Origin: Rachycentron canadum
Taxonomy: Eukaryota > Chordata > Actinopteri > Carangiformes > Rachycentridae
DNA length: 64,000 bases
Reading direction: 5' to 3'
Assembly: GCA_038496675.1 (NCBI GenBank)
Contig: CM076651.1
Span: forward strand, 18,357,783-18,421,782
A program made the position numbers and the translations under genes. This document shows positions 1-12,800 of the stretch, piece after piece (position 1 is the stretch's first letter; each line of letters starts with the position of its first letter). The notes under the pieces were generated by a model. The model worked only from the letters and a program-made list of their open reading frames with translations, was not told the DNA's origin and did no database searches.

Positions 1-28
1 TATATATATATATATATATATATATATA
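1..28. repeat. (TA)n microsatellite
   Basis: Uninterrupted TA run at the window edge; it may continue outside. Confidence 0.95.
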
Positions 29-159
29 ACTCACACCAGAAAAGAAAATTGTTAACTTTGATCCACTTTAATTTCAGAAATTCGTCACTTCATTGCAAAT
101 CAACTGTTGCTTAGTGTGGTTTTACTGAATATATCCATGGTCTTAGACTTGCAACATGC

Positions 160-330
160 ACAGGCAGCTGTGGCTTAAGTGGAGTGGGTATGGGAGGCGG
201 TTCGATCCCCATTTCCTCCTGTCTGCATGCCGAGGTGTCCTTGGGCAATATGCTGAACCCCCAAGTTGCCTTACTTGTAAGTCGTTTGGGATAAAAAATG
301 CCAAATGAGTGAATGTGAGGTGACGTCGAT
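160..330 (+). repeat. decayed teleost interspersed repeat with tRNA-like B box
   Basis: Contains GGTTCGATCCCC, then cctgtctgcatgccgaggtg and tccttgggcaa, a word order I know from an abundant teleost dispersed repeat. It ends near taagtcgtttgggataaaaa. Family assignment is from memory. Confidence 0.5.
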
Positions 331-647
331 CAGATGCCTTTGCATAACTGCAAGTCGGACAGCAACAGAGTGTCTCTCTCAAAAAGCCTAAAATCTCTGT
401 GGGATTTTCTTCTGTCCCAGTTCCCTTCCCTTCCCTGCCCTCACTACTCACTCATCCCCTTCCCTAACCCATCATCCATCATCCTCTTTAGACATGCTGC
501 GGTTATCGTTTGAACTTGTATATCAAATCTTCATGTGACCTTCTAAATCTCATTTCATCTAAGTAAATTCAGTCTATTTTTTTTTTCCTATTTTTGTACA
601 CACAGTGTCATCGAATCATACCTAATGGTTCTTGTTTCCCCTTCCAG

Positions 648-722
648 CCTTGTTTACTCCAAGTCTGCAGTCAGGAATGAACCAGTTGAAGAGTAAGGGG
701 GTCACTAATGGTGGATCTATAG
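648..722 (+). other. exon-like segment, unidentified
   Basis: A strong pyrimidine tract and CCTTCCAG precede a 75-nt open block, followed by the donor GTACGT. With one base borrowed on the left it reads ALFTPSLQSGMNQLKSKG. I do not recognise the protein. Isolated exon-like signals are common by chance. Confidence 0.25.
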
Positions 723-1570
723 GTACGTGTTCAGAGAGGTTCGCTAAGCACCACCACAGTCCATGTAGCATCTCCTCTCTTTCATTTCCATTCCTCAGCT
801 GTCACAGAGGTAAAGCCGTTGCCATGGCCACAGCGAGCCCAGATTTAATTCCTCGAACCCATTTCTGATTGGCCTTATTTCTAACAAACACACACGAGAA
901 ACAGACCTCCAGGCTCCCTCTGCTGGGAGAATGAACTTCAACTCCAAAAACAACTCAACTCATCTTAAAATAAACCACATTTTTGAATCTCACAGCACAG
1001 ATAACGGAGGTCGATCACACTGCTGAAATCAGCTTGTGAACCTGACTCTTCTCTTGTTATGAATAATCACTGCAGTATGTACTTTATGGTAATTAGCCCA
1101 CAATAAGACTCAAGCCTCCCCCATGGGAATGCATTTTTCTGGAGAAAAGATTTCCCACTGGACCAACAGGAACATGAACAAGTGACAGTCCAACCCATCC
1201 TGAAAGTGACAGATGAATATTCACATGTACAGTTGGGACTCTGGTCTTGGCTTTCCTTGAAGTGCCATCCTTTGGGAATTGCTGCTAATGTGGTTCCAGC
1301 AATCTCCAAAAATGTCTCAAGGAGAGCTGCTAGCCTACATTTTCAGTGAGAGAGATGGGTGGGTAGTGAAAAATGGAGCAGGGAGAGCAGAGGCAAAGAC
1401 AGAAAAAGAGGGGGGTAAAGAGTGAAAAAGTGTGGAGTATATGTGGATCTGTGTAGTAATATCTGTCCTCTCCAAACATCTCTATCTTGGACTGCTGATG
1501 TACAGCCAGATTTCTCTTACATCATTAGGTATTGACATGAGGATGAACGAGGGGATGGAGACTGAGACAG

Positions 1571-1634
1571 GCAAGATTTACTGAGAAAAAACAGAGTTCA
1601 TCAGATCACTCTGTTTTCTGTCAGTAAATCTTGC
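1571..1634. repeat. imperfect hairpin, 26-bp arms
   Basis: Arms 1571-1596 and 1609-1634 are reverse complements at 24 of 26 positions, with a 12-nt loop. Confidence 0.7.
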
Positions 1635-4600
1635 TTCTCTGAGTAGCATATGTTTTCAGTGGTGTGGGTTGTCCGGCTTGCAAACCTTGTTGCATCCTTA
1701 TTCTACCTCATCTGTGCAATCACTCTCCAAATGCATGAAGCCAAATAAAAGCAGCAATGACACTGCTGTCTCACTCCTTTAGATTAAATGAATGATTAAA
1801 ACAGATTTACACTACTCATAACAAGTAACATTCAATCCATGCTTTGGAAATTACTGCTAGGGCCAAAAAATGGTAAAGGGATTAACAATAAAGGAGTGTG
1901 GGAAAATTTTGTTAAATCTTTGGTTCATTCATGCCTTGCCTGTGTGTGTGCCTGGACCTGGAAACACAACTCTAGCAGCACATTCATACAACTGGAATTA
2001 TCTTCAGTGGCTTCTGTGATGCAATGCTACCACCTACTGGCTGATACAAGCCCCTTTTAATCTCCCAAACAACCACCTCAACTGCTGCGATGATTTGAAT
2101 TTGAATTGGTTTTTCTGAATTACTCTTCAGTTCTGCTCACAGAAGCCAGGTTGAACAAGTCCAGCTGTCTTCCAATCTGTGTTGTCACAGAACTATATTA
2201 CAGTATGTATTACAGTATTTTTTTTTTTTTTTTGTCTGTTTAATTAAAGACCAGGGAAGAAAGTTCAAAGATGAAATTAAAATCTGGATCATTTACGATG
2301 ATTCTTTTTCCTCTGAATTCAGGCATCTGTTGTTTAACTTGGGTCTTGGTGGAGGTAAACTGGAAGGGCACTCCCTTATTGTTTTACCTGCAATGGGATG
2401 CAAATTATTGACTCCCTGACATGTATCCAGTGATTGATTCTAAAAAGAAATCATTTCCTCTAATAATAAGAAGAAATACTTTAATGATTTTCTTTATATA
2501 GTTTGAATCACGGCAAAAAACACAATAACAAGCCACATGTTGCATAGAAAGTGTTTTCATCTGCTTATCCCTGAAGCAATTTGATTGAATTCCCCGCCTG
2601 AAGCTAATTCCTCACACAATACTTTTCTCTTCTGTACAGCGTTTACATTGTCCAAAAGTACTTTAAACAATAAACTAAACAATGAAGCTCAGTGAAAACA
2701 TTTACTTAACACTTAAACCCATCATGAGGAGAAGATGTGAAAGTATTCCAGTCAGGCTGTGCAGTGAAACAGTCATATAGTTTATTCTGTCTGAGAGTAT
2801 GGACATTATGAACATTCTAGTAACAAGCAGTTTGACTTTCAGTGATTCTGAAGTATTTCCATTATTACATTTTACTATATATACATTTTTATATACAACA
2901 TTTTCACTTAAATTAAATTGTCTAATGCTGCTACTCAACTTGTTATGCAATGACTACAATAACTCAGTCAAAGGTGTACTGAGGTTAAGAAGATTCCAAC
3001 ATTATGATGTGTGATACAAAATTTTAATATTTAGATTTGAGTTACATTAAGGTTTGGGGCACACTGTCTTTAGGTAGCACGTTGTTGCACATCTACCATT
3101 TGTCACTTGCTGGTTGAGTATCAGCACTGGACTATTCAAATTACGTGTCATTCAGTATTAAGCAAACTGTTAAAGCAAACAACACATTACTTTACAAGGA
3201 AGACTCAAGAATGTCAACATTATCCTTATGTGGTCCATGATGTAACAAATGATATTTGATGTCAATGCATGTTTATGAGTTGGATTTATATTAGTATTTT
3301 ATGGTGTAATGAAAAAGGGAGCACTCTTTACATCATCACATTTATACTGTATGTTTTGCTGGAATGAGCATCGCTTTTCTTGACAATTCACATGTCATTT
3401 GTGTCAACAGTGTCACATGACACAGTAAGTGTGGAGTGCAAGTAATGACAAGCCATGTTAAAAGTTTTTCTCCAGTTCTGACAAAGATTGTGGTATTGTA
3501 TAGTTTAGTTTTTCACTAAATGGAACTTAAACCATAACGTCAACCTTAAAAATAGTTCTGGAAAAATTCCACGTGTTGATTTTATCAGTTTTTTGGTGTT
3601 GTTTTTTTTTTTTTCTATTTGTCTTTTCATGTAACTTCAGACAATTCTAGGTTGACTCATAAAGTTAAAAATGCATTGGCCCACTTTACAAAAGCATGTA
3701 CACATAAGGACAAGGAAAAGGAATGCAGCCCTTCAATACATAACAGTAACAGTGATGGACTCATAAACCCACATCTGGTTCTTGTTGTTTTCTGTTAGAA
3801 ATCAATGGGGATAAAAAGTTTCAAATGGTGTACAGTCATTCTGTCATTATATCGACCCAAGCAGCGTAAATGCTTTTGGTTTTTAGTGTAAAGTATCATG
3901 TTTCTAGATACCGACTAAAAAAAAAAAACAATTATTTGAAAGAGCTGGGAGGTAATTCGGGCTGTATCTAAGCCAGGACTGAAAGATTCAGAAACAGTTT
4001 TTGACCTAAATCTGCTCAGACCCCTGACTGGACAAACAGACAGACAGACACAGACAGAATTACTGAAGCAGCTATGGCAACATATGTGACGACAGACAAG
4101 ACAGAAAACCAACGCAACAGATACAATCAGATACACATTCATCATAGTAATAAGGCACAAACAACACTAGACCACATTCCAAAAACAGACATAGAAAGAC
4201 ATACATGCATATAATATTTTTTCCCATAAAAATCTACGAAAAAATAAAAGAATAATAAAGAAATTGTGAAATTGTCAGTCAAATAAATCTGAGCCTTTTT
4301 TCCCTCAGAAACAAGCTGCTGTTGGGAGAAAACCTGATGCCAGCAATTTATTCTTTAAACATTTTTTTTTACAGAAGAGACACTTTAGAATTAAAGAAAG
4401 TGAATTCCTAAAAAGCAAATTTGGGAAAGAAGTACAAGATTTTCCCAAACTCGTATCCACACTTGCGTGTTTTCAACACAACTGCGACTTACACACACAG
4501 TAGTAAAATACTCTCTACACAAAATCTTATCAGAAACATTGCTGTTCATTTTTGGGATTACTGATCCGACATACATACAACCTTGAACAAGTTTCCATCA

Positions 4601-5982
4601 CAAAAAGTGTTGTGAATCTTCATCTGGCTGAGCAACAACAGCAAAAATTACACCTGTGACCAGTTTATGGTATAAAAAGTGCCTTGTAATGATGTGTAAT
4701 CAATATATAGTAGCATGTGCTTAAAATTAATTCCTATAAATACTCTAGACAAGATAAATAAAAGATCCTAATTTTTGTATTTCCATCAAGTGTTGTTAGC
4801 AATGCTATGCTATTATACAGTGTATTACAATTATGAAAAAAAAAAACCAGCAAGATTTGAATTACGTTTTTTTTCCAAAATGCAATATTGGCTGTTTGAA
4901 AACTTCATTTTTCATTTAAAGAAACTATAACTCTCAGTTATACAGTCACAGTCTGAATCACCTGTATTTTACACACTTCACACTTCATTTTTTCATTCAT
5001 TTACAGCATTTTGGAGAAGAATTATTCAATTCTTGCTGCTCACTTGAGCACTGACTTCATTCATGCAAACTCTGCAATGAACCTTTCTAGTGCTCTTTAA
5101 TCTCTGGTCTGCATCATATATAACAGCTCTTTATTTAGAAACAGTCATAAAGTCTAAATTATGAAAAAGAACATGGCCTCCTTGACAAACCGACAGTACA
5201 ATTGAATGTTACTTTATTAGAAAAGCCTGATTCGATTCAGGAGTTTCCTGTCCTCATTATTTTGTTTCTCTTGCTAAATATAGAACCTCTGTCCTAAATA
5301 AAAAAGATATAACAGTCAAGTGGATTATTACATGTTAACAGAGCACTGCATCTGTACATGGCTATCTCTCAATATGACAGACCTGCATACAAACCATGCT
5401 TGTGTAGGTATACATGCCAGTGGAAAAAGATATATGCACACTGGAGGATTACATGGCTTTACTAGATGTGAGGATTGTGTTAAGAATTGCACACCTTTAA
5501 GACAGGTGAGTCAGAATGAAGTATCATGAAATAGTGGTCGGCTCCTTCATTTCACTCATAGACCTTCTGCCTTTTTTAATCAATACAAGGAATAGATGTG
5601 GGCAAAACTATACAAATGTACTACATAAAAAGATAAATCATCCTTTGCTTAATTGGAAGTGATGTGTTTTCATAGAAACAGCAGTCAGGCCTGATTTGTG
5701 TGCTGGGTGTGCGCAGCTCTTGTTATTCACTGTGAACTGCTTGCTCCTTTATCTCAATGCTCACACAAAAGGGAATCCTCAGAGCAGCAAATGGACAACC
5801 AGCCCTGAAAGCACAGTAACGTCTGGTGTACGTCCTACACCATCAACCAAAAAACTGTTTTCACAGGTTGATTTTGCTGGTGGATGTGGGGGGGCTGCTA
5901 CCATGGTTACTGACAGCTTCTCTCCTGTCTTTCTCTCTCTCTTCTCCTCTCACTCCATCTCCATGGCTCTCTGCCCCCATAG

Positions 5983-6021
5983 ATAACGATAGAAGGAAGG
6001 TGCACTTGTGTCGTCTGGCAG
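5983..6021 (+). other. exon-like segment, unidentified
   Basis: 39 nt between CTGCCCCCATAG and the donor GTAGAG. Its phase matches the segment at 648-722 and would read DNDRRKVHLCRLA after it. The evidence is splice-site appearance and phase only. Confidence 0.2.
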
Positions 6022-8267
6022 GTAGAGCTTTTGAAATGTATTATTCCACTGGATACTGTGAGGTTAAATCTACTGTGCCGATGCAGTGCTGCAGGAGTGC
6101 TATTATGAGTATGAATACAAATGGGACTGTGTAGCCTTTGTATGTGTGCTGCGCCTGCTGCAGCCCAATCAGGAGTAGATTGTGTTTGAAGTGCTTGTGA
6201 TATAAACCCCTGCAGTTCTGGTTTAGGTGAAGTATCTGACTCCCACTGGGACTGAGGATTACATTACAACTGAACCAAAAGCTCTGGAGTTACCTGATAT
6301 TTGGGCTGGCAAAATGTCTTTTAATGCTTGAGAAAAAAGAGAGGCAGACCTCACATCCTGAACTCTTCCCTTATTTTTGGTACTTTCTTTTCAAATTTGC
6401 TCATGTGATTTGTTTTGTCATTTAATGTATTTAAAGCACTTCAATTTGCATTTGTGCAAAAAATGTACAAAATAAACTTTCCTCGCCTCATTTCTCCTGC
6501 TGATCTTAATTCTGTAATCTCCCACTGAATACAATTCAGAAAAAAACACACTATAACACAACAGAGCTTAGCTCAGAGGCAGAAATGTCAACTTTTTGCT
6601 TTTCAGAAGTCATTCAGTGCAGTAAAATATAGCATGAAGCTGAGCTGAGTCTGTGGCAGCTGCGTGGGAGCTCATCTAACTCTGCCAACCAGCTGAGTTG
6701 CAGGAAATATGGTCACAATCTCCCCTTCCTGAGTTACAGTGTTATGACCGGCAGTCTTTTTGAAGAAAATTATAATGTCACACTGAGGCCTTTTGGATAT
6801 AAAATGTCATTACTTTACCTGTTGGACTTATGTCATTATTGAAATCATGAATTTGTGGATGTGTGACAAATTCAAATATACTTCAGTGTTTTACTGAGGC
6901 ATTGTGTTCTCTGTCCCTCACTGTCGCTTGTGCAGAGGCATAAACATAAATGTAATTGACCCTGTTGTTGTTCTGGTAACTGACCACTAGGGACAGTGTG
7001 GGTGGTCGACACTACAGTATGTTTGAATCTGTGGTAGAACAAGGGGCTCTGTGATGGACAGAACAAAGAGCACTGCTGACCACATCAACAACAAAAAAAG
7101 AAGCAACCAGAGGCAGTGAAACAGGGTGACACAGGGTGAGAGAGGGAGTGAGGAGACCGATAAACGAAAGACAGACAGAGCAGCAGACATTAAGACAGTC
7201 TGGTAGCGATCGCCCTGGTTACTACACATGAAAGATGGAGTTCAAAAAAATCTGCCTCTCTGAAGGCCTGCTGCCGTGGTTACATGTGAGTAACGGTCAC
7301 CGTGGATACCGCACTGTGCCTCCCCTGCCCTCTCTGCATGAGTCCCTTTGAACTCAGTGATGAAGAAAATAATCTAAAATGCTGTTGTGACACTGTCAAA
7401 CAGACACTGGATGGATTTTCTATAGGGGCCATACATGTTGTCAACAAGTCAGCAAACAGACAAAGTGAAGAGTTGTGTGAGTCTTACACATTAAATGCCA
7501 GAAACTCATGCATGTTTGATACTTTTTCATGTCTGACTTTGGGGGTGGATGAACTCTAAAAGTCATGCAGCTGAAACTTTCCCATGCTTAATGAATAGGT
7601 GGAAATAGTTAAGTCTACGTGACAATATATAATGATGACCTCAGCATGTTTCTGTACAGATTATGATTAACGGCTACCAAGAATATAGGCGTATATTGGT
7701 TTGTTGAAAACCCATTGTAAGCCAGGGTTGACCTCAAGACCTCAGACTGCTGCGGCCACAAACTGACAGGTTAAAAGTTTTTATGGGAACGTAGAAAAGA
7801 AAAGAAAATGTGTGAGCTTGAGCAATATTTTAGCTGCTCTCACTGCGGTGGGATTATAAGGTTGACTATATTACTATATATACTATTCCTGTTAGTCAAG
7901 GGACTAAATATATGTCCAGGGTCATGGATCCAAGCTTCCCTGAAATCTGATGAAAAGTAGCCAAATTTAAATATACAGAGACTAATGAATGTGTATTCAA
8001 ATTGAAATTGTATAGAATAATAGAGAACACTTCAGTGCTCTGCACATATCTATTATCTAAGCATGATTCTTTCTAACATGAGACATATGGACTAGACACA
8101 CTGGACTGCTATAGTGTGTAGGTGTAGTCCTGGTATTTGCAACCCCTGCTCATCTGCAGTCTATTCTGTTGAACATCCTGTTTTCTAAAAAAAATGATGA
8201 CTATGGTATTGTTCTGAGATAGAGGCCGGAGTCCCACTGTGGCCAGAAATGTGTGCAGACATATTAC

Positions 8268-8307
8268 TTTAAGGCAGTTTGGGTAAAAGCGTCTGCCAAA
8301 TTGCAGG
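8268..8307 (+). repeat. short tail fragment of a teleost repeat
   Basis: The words ggcagtttgggtaaaagcg and tctgccaaa resemble the 3' end of the repeat family seen at 160-330. Too short to be sure. Confidence 0.35.
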
Positions 8308-8581
8308 GGCAATGTGAGCAAAGGAGATCTACTTTTGTCCACAGCAACAGAAAGATGTGTCCCTCTGGTCCCTTCCTGCTGGGCCACAGTCTGCAGCCTG
8401 AATTTAATGAAGTTACAGACTTAAAGAGCGCCGTCTAACAGTGAAGTCAGCTCTGACTTACAGGTCAAAGGTTGCAGAAAGAAGTGACCTTTTGGCCTCT
8501 TGACTCTTTGTTTTCTCCCTCTAATTCCCACCTGCAGAGAGAGACAGACAAAACAGCTTCACCTGGTTAGTTTGCCTCCTC

Positions 8582-8587
8582 TTTATT
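8582..8587 (-). terminator. mgll: candidate mgll polyadenylation signal
   Basis: The plus strand reads tttatt, giving AATAAA on the minus strand about 1.17 kb after the mgll stop. This is plausible for a vertebrate 3' UTR, but hexamers are frequent in this AT-rich DNA and nothing else confirms it. Confidence 0.3.
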
Positions 8588-9756
8588 TCCATTCACACCT
8601 CTAAGCATAGTTAAGGGGCTGCAAGAAAAGTATGGTGTCCATTGGTCACTCAGTCAGTAAATGGAGGTGATGGGAAAGAAAATAAATAAAAATGTCACTT
8701 TATGGGTGGTAAAATATGTAAGACCGGAAATATTTCGCTGAGATCCATCATAAGAATTCACTTAATTTGTAAGACAACATACAAAATAATAAAATTATCT
8801 GAGCTAGATTTGAAACTACACACTTGGCTGGATTCAGATGAATTACATCCATCTTCATGTCAAGAGAAGAGAGGATTTGCTGTATACAGACAGAGTCACT
8901 TGTCCTTACAGTGTAAGTTTCCAAGTGACTCTACAAGAGCTGCCTTTGTCAAGAGTGGTATTTTATGTAATTTCTAAAATAGTGCAATCGAGGAGGAGGA
9001 GGAGGAAACGGGCTGAGGTCGGATCATACAGAGAGAGAGAGAGAACTGAGGAGTCTCAGATGACAGCTTCTCCTGAGCTATTCAGACTGATGTTGTCTAC
9101 TCCACACCAAAGAAAAGACAGAAGCTATTTATCGAGCATTCAATCTGCATCGAACATGCAGCAGCTCCCAATGTGCTGTCCTCTAGCTGATCCTGACCTC
9201 TGACCTGTCTGTGAATGGAGGATGACCTAAAAGGAAACGTCCTTGTGGAGATCAATAACATATTCCATTGCTAATTAAAAGAAAATCAATCATGCATGTA
9301 TAGGAGTATCATGTATCATTATTGCACTTTGAACCCCAGCATACTATTGTTACTTCTCTTGAGCTGCACTTGAGTGAGGTCTAATGGTGATGACATGATG
9401 ATCAAATTAGCCCCCTGGCTGAAATGAATTGATGATTGTAAGTTTTGCAGGGAAACTGAGCCCAGCTGCTGAGTATCGACAGTAAAAAGTGATGTCTGAC
9501 CCCATCATACAATTCAGTGGCTGACTGATAGAATTACAGGAGACAGATGTGTATTCTTTTTTGTACAGTACAGGCCCAAAGTATGAAGTTAGTAAACTTG
9601 TCAAACTGAGAAAATAGTGTCAGTCTATATGCTCCAGTGTATTTCTCAGACAAGAGAGTGTAGTAGTATTGTTATGCCTGACAGACAACTGGAAAGAGAG
9701 CAGGCCTCTTGAGATGATGCATTGAAGCTCTGACTGGGCTGTATGAGTTTACAAGT
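8588..9756 (-). other. mgll: probable mgll 3' UTR
   Basis: Sequence between the mgll stop and the first plausible AATAAA. It contains no coding exon I can support and a short (GA)n-rich stretch near 9000-9045. Confidence 0.4.
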
Positions 9757-9888
9757 CTACGAGCCTTGCGGTTGTGGCGATGTCTTGTCGGGGAGATGCT
9801 CTGTGATCCAGCTGGTCACCTCCTTCAGCACGGACTCAGCCACCTCTGGGAGGTCGCGGTGAAGGGCGTGGTAACCTCCCTCATAGAC
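9757..9888 (-). CDS. mgll: mgll coding exon 7 (last)
   Basis: 43 codons plus TAG. It starts VYEGGYHALHRDLPEV with catalytic His307 and ends with a short polar tail, SPQPQGS. The acceptor is CCTTTCCAG. Confidence 0.95.
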   Translation of the reverse strand, partial: VYEGGYHALHRDLPEVAESVLKEVTSWITEHLPDKTSPQPQGS

Positions 9889-12800
9889 CTGGAAAGGCAT
9901 TCACAAGAGCCAACAGAGACAGTTAGAGCAACGGGATTGTTCAAAGCTGGTTTATCTGAGTTCTGAAAAGATTTGAAATCTGCCTGGTAAACAAACAGAA
10001 TGTGAATCTTGGCCTCTTTTAAACAGTCTTCAGCCCAGTTTTTCTGGAGTTTAAGTGGATGACAAATTAATGCTGAGATAAACTCACAGGGAAACACTTT
10101 TCTGTGATCAACAGACATCCTGACTCCTTCCCTTTGTTCTGATCTAAAAAGCCCCAGGCAGGTTATTTGAGAATGATAGCAGTGGTTGCACCTCATGAAC
10201 ACTGCTTGATGCTCTTTGCCTCACGATACAGCAGGAGAGAAAGAAAAGGGGGATCCATGTTAACTCTCTTCTCTCTTTTCACTTCTTTCACCCCTGTTTT
10301 TCTGTCTCTTGTTTGCTCTCTCTTTGCCACCCATGTGATGAACCACATGATAACAGAAGTGTGTGGACTTCCTTCTCTATAAACACACATCCTTCTACCG
10401 AGGAGGAAGAATTCATGGCAGTTAAACAGTCGGTCAATAAACACACCCTGTTTGTGCAATCTAAGAGGAAATGTTTTGACGTTCATCCATTTCATTTTCT
10501 AATGCAAGATCCAGTGGGATGAGTGTTAGATTAAGCTGGGTTTTCAGGAGTCAGCAGCAACAAAAAGCATTTTAAGATGAAGCTGAAGTTTCTTTATCAG
10601 TCAACCACAAAAACATTGACTTGTCTGGTTTCAAAATGTTTGAAACTTCCCAAATAACCCACATGTTTTTTTTAATAGTTCAATAGTGTTGGGACACTTT
10701 GTTTCACATTGTGTAAAAAATGGAGAAAAAAAGGTGACAGTGTGAACAAAATGAAGAGGTGGCTGCTTGATGCGCAGATTGGAAAAAAAGGGGGAAAAAA
10801 CATTGCATAAAATTTACTTTCGACAAACGCTCCCCACCTTGATTTTCTTGTCTGAGCTCGGAGCGTTCTCGTACATCATCTTCGAGCCTCTGATGTCGCA
10901 GAGCTTGTCAGCGTCACCATGCAGGAGCAGGAATGGCCAGCCGATGGACGGGATCTCCCTCTCAATGCGAGCTGCAGCGCCCATCAGCTGCATGCCAAAT
11001 GACACCCGCATCCCGCCGTGGAAGTTCAACTCGTCTGTGTCATATGCCTCCACCTGGCAGGACGCAGAGGCACAGAGGAACCATGGGGAAACGTGGATGA
11101 CGCTTTGGTTTATCGTGTTTTATGATTGGGGGGCTGATTTTGATGATACAATTTTTCCTGCAGTTTGATTCATCCCTCGATAATGAGTGAAATTTGCAAA
11201 TGTACAGCACTGTGCAAAAGTCTTAGGCCACCCTTAGATTTGTTGTGTTAGCAATGCTATAAAAACCATATATAAGTATTTCTCAGTCTCTTTGTTAGAA
11301 TACAACCAGGAAATACAGGAAATGTGTAGCAGGAATAAAAAACAGAAAAAAGATCAGAAAGAATAGCTTCTATAGGCTAAAGTGGTGAGTATTCAGTGTG
11401 ACCTCCGCTCACAATAGTGGGAACCAGGCTCTTAAACCTAAATGGAATGGAGCCCTAATTAATATCATTGCTAACCTGTATTTGTCGACTATTTCATGTC
11501 AAAATGATGCTGTGAAAAAGGTCCATTACACCAGGTTTGTTCAAGACATGCTTGATAATTACAGACACATGTTGTATGAAGCATCTAATATGTATAAGAC
11601 CAACTTTAAATCACATCATTCCATTCAAAACGAAAAAGATCACAGAATTTGACAGACAAAAAAATCATAACTTTATATCAGTAAGACCACTCTCGAAAGG
11701 AAATAAGCAAACAAACTGGATACAAACTTTTCCACTGATCTTCATTCCAATCTTTGTGAGCGTTATCATATTTTAGCCTTTTCACCCTGTTCCCCTTCTG
11801 AGAAAGTGTTTTTTTTTTTTTGCTGTTGCCCTTCCACAAAGACCATTCTGGATCAAGCTTCCTCGGACTGCAGAAGATCAACTTGGCTTCATCCTGATGA
11901 AGCTGCCAGATGATGAACCAGGTCCTTGCTGGACGTCTTCCGGTCTCTCAAAGAGGAAACTCAAAGAAACTTCTCAGGTTTTTGAAAGTTTTCTTAACCT
12001 TCCTGTCCTTTTTTTTGTCCTTGACCTCTCCTGATTCTTTATTTCTTTATAACAGCTTGAATACAACATGAGTATCCAGTTAGTTTGCTGATTTCCCTTT
12101 GAGAGTGGTCTTGCTCATGCAAAATTGATTTTATGTCTGTGATCTTTTGGATCGTTGTCTTGTTCCTGCTAGTGTGAGGGGAGGTCACACTGAATACTCA
12201 CCACTTTAGCCTATAGAAGCTGTTCTTTCTGATTGAGAAAGAATTATATATGGTCATTATATCATTGCTTAAACAACAAATCTAAGGGTGGCGAAAGACT
12301 TTTGCGCAGTACTGTATATATTTTACCTCAGATTCTGCATGTCTTCTCATTTCTCTCTTCATGTAACCATAGCAACCACTGTGCATTTTTGGCATTTAGA
12401 AAGTGGTATTCTAACTATTTATGTTAAATGGCTATTTTTAACGAGCAAAGTAAATGTTGAAGTTGAATCCAAATATGGAAGAAAAAGAAGCGGCTCCATC
12501 AGAGAAAAGAGGGTCATGAAAATGAGAAAAATCCTAGGACAGCCACAAGTTGGCAAGTGTGGTTAATAAATGGTTGTGGTTTATAGAAGGAAAATAAGAG
12601 TGAGTGAGAATAACAGAAAGATAGAGTAAATGTGACACTGAGTGAGGCAGGAAGACTAGATGAAAGGAAAAGGGCAGTTTACATTAGTTTAAATCAGAGG
12701 ACAGAGGACATGCTGTGCTCCTTTGATATCCAACATTAATACTTTCAAGTTCCATACGTGCTCTCACATAAGACACACACCCACCCGTCTATTCATGTTA

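Larger units (their letters stand above)
29..8581. other. non-coding region downstream of mgll
   Basis: No supported gene. It holds the SINE-like repeat at 160-330, the hairpin at 1571-1634, two weak plus-strand exon candidates (648-722, 5983-6021) and short homopolymers. 2.6-5.3 kb is AT-rich and featureless to my reading. Confidence 0.6.
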
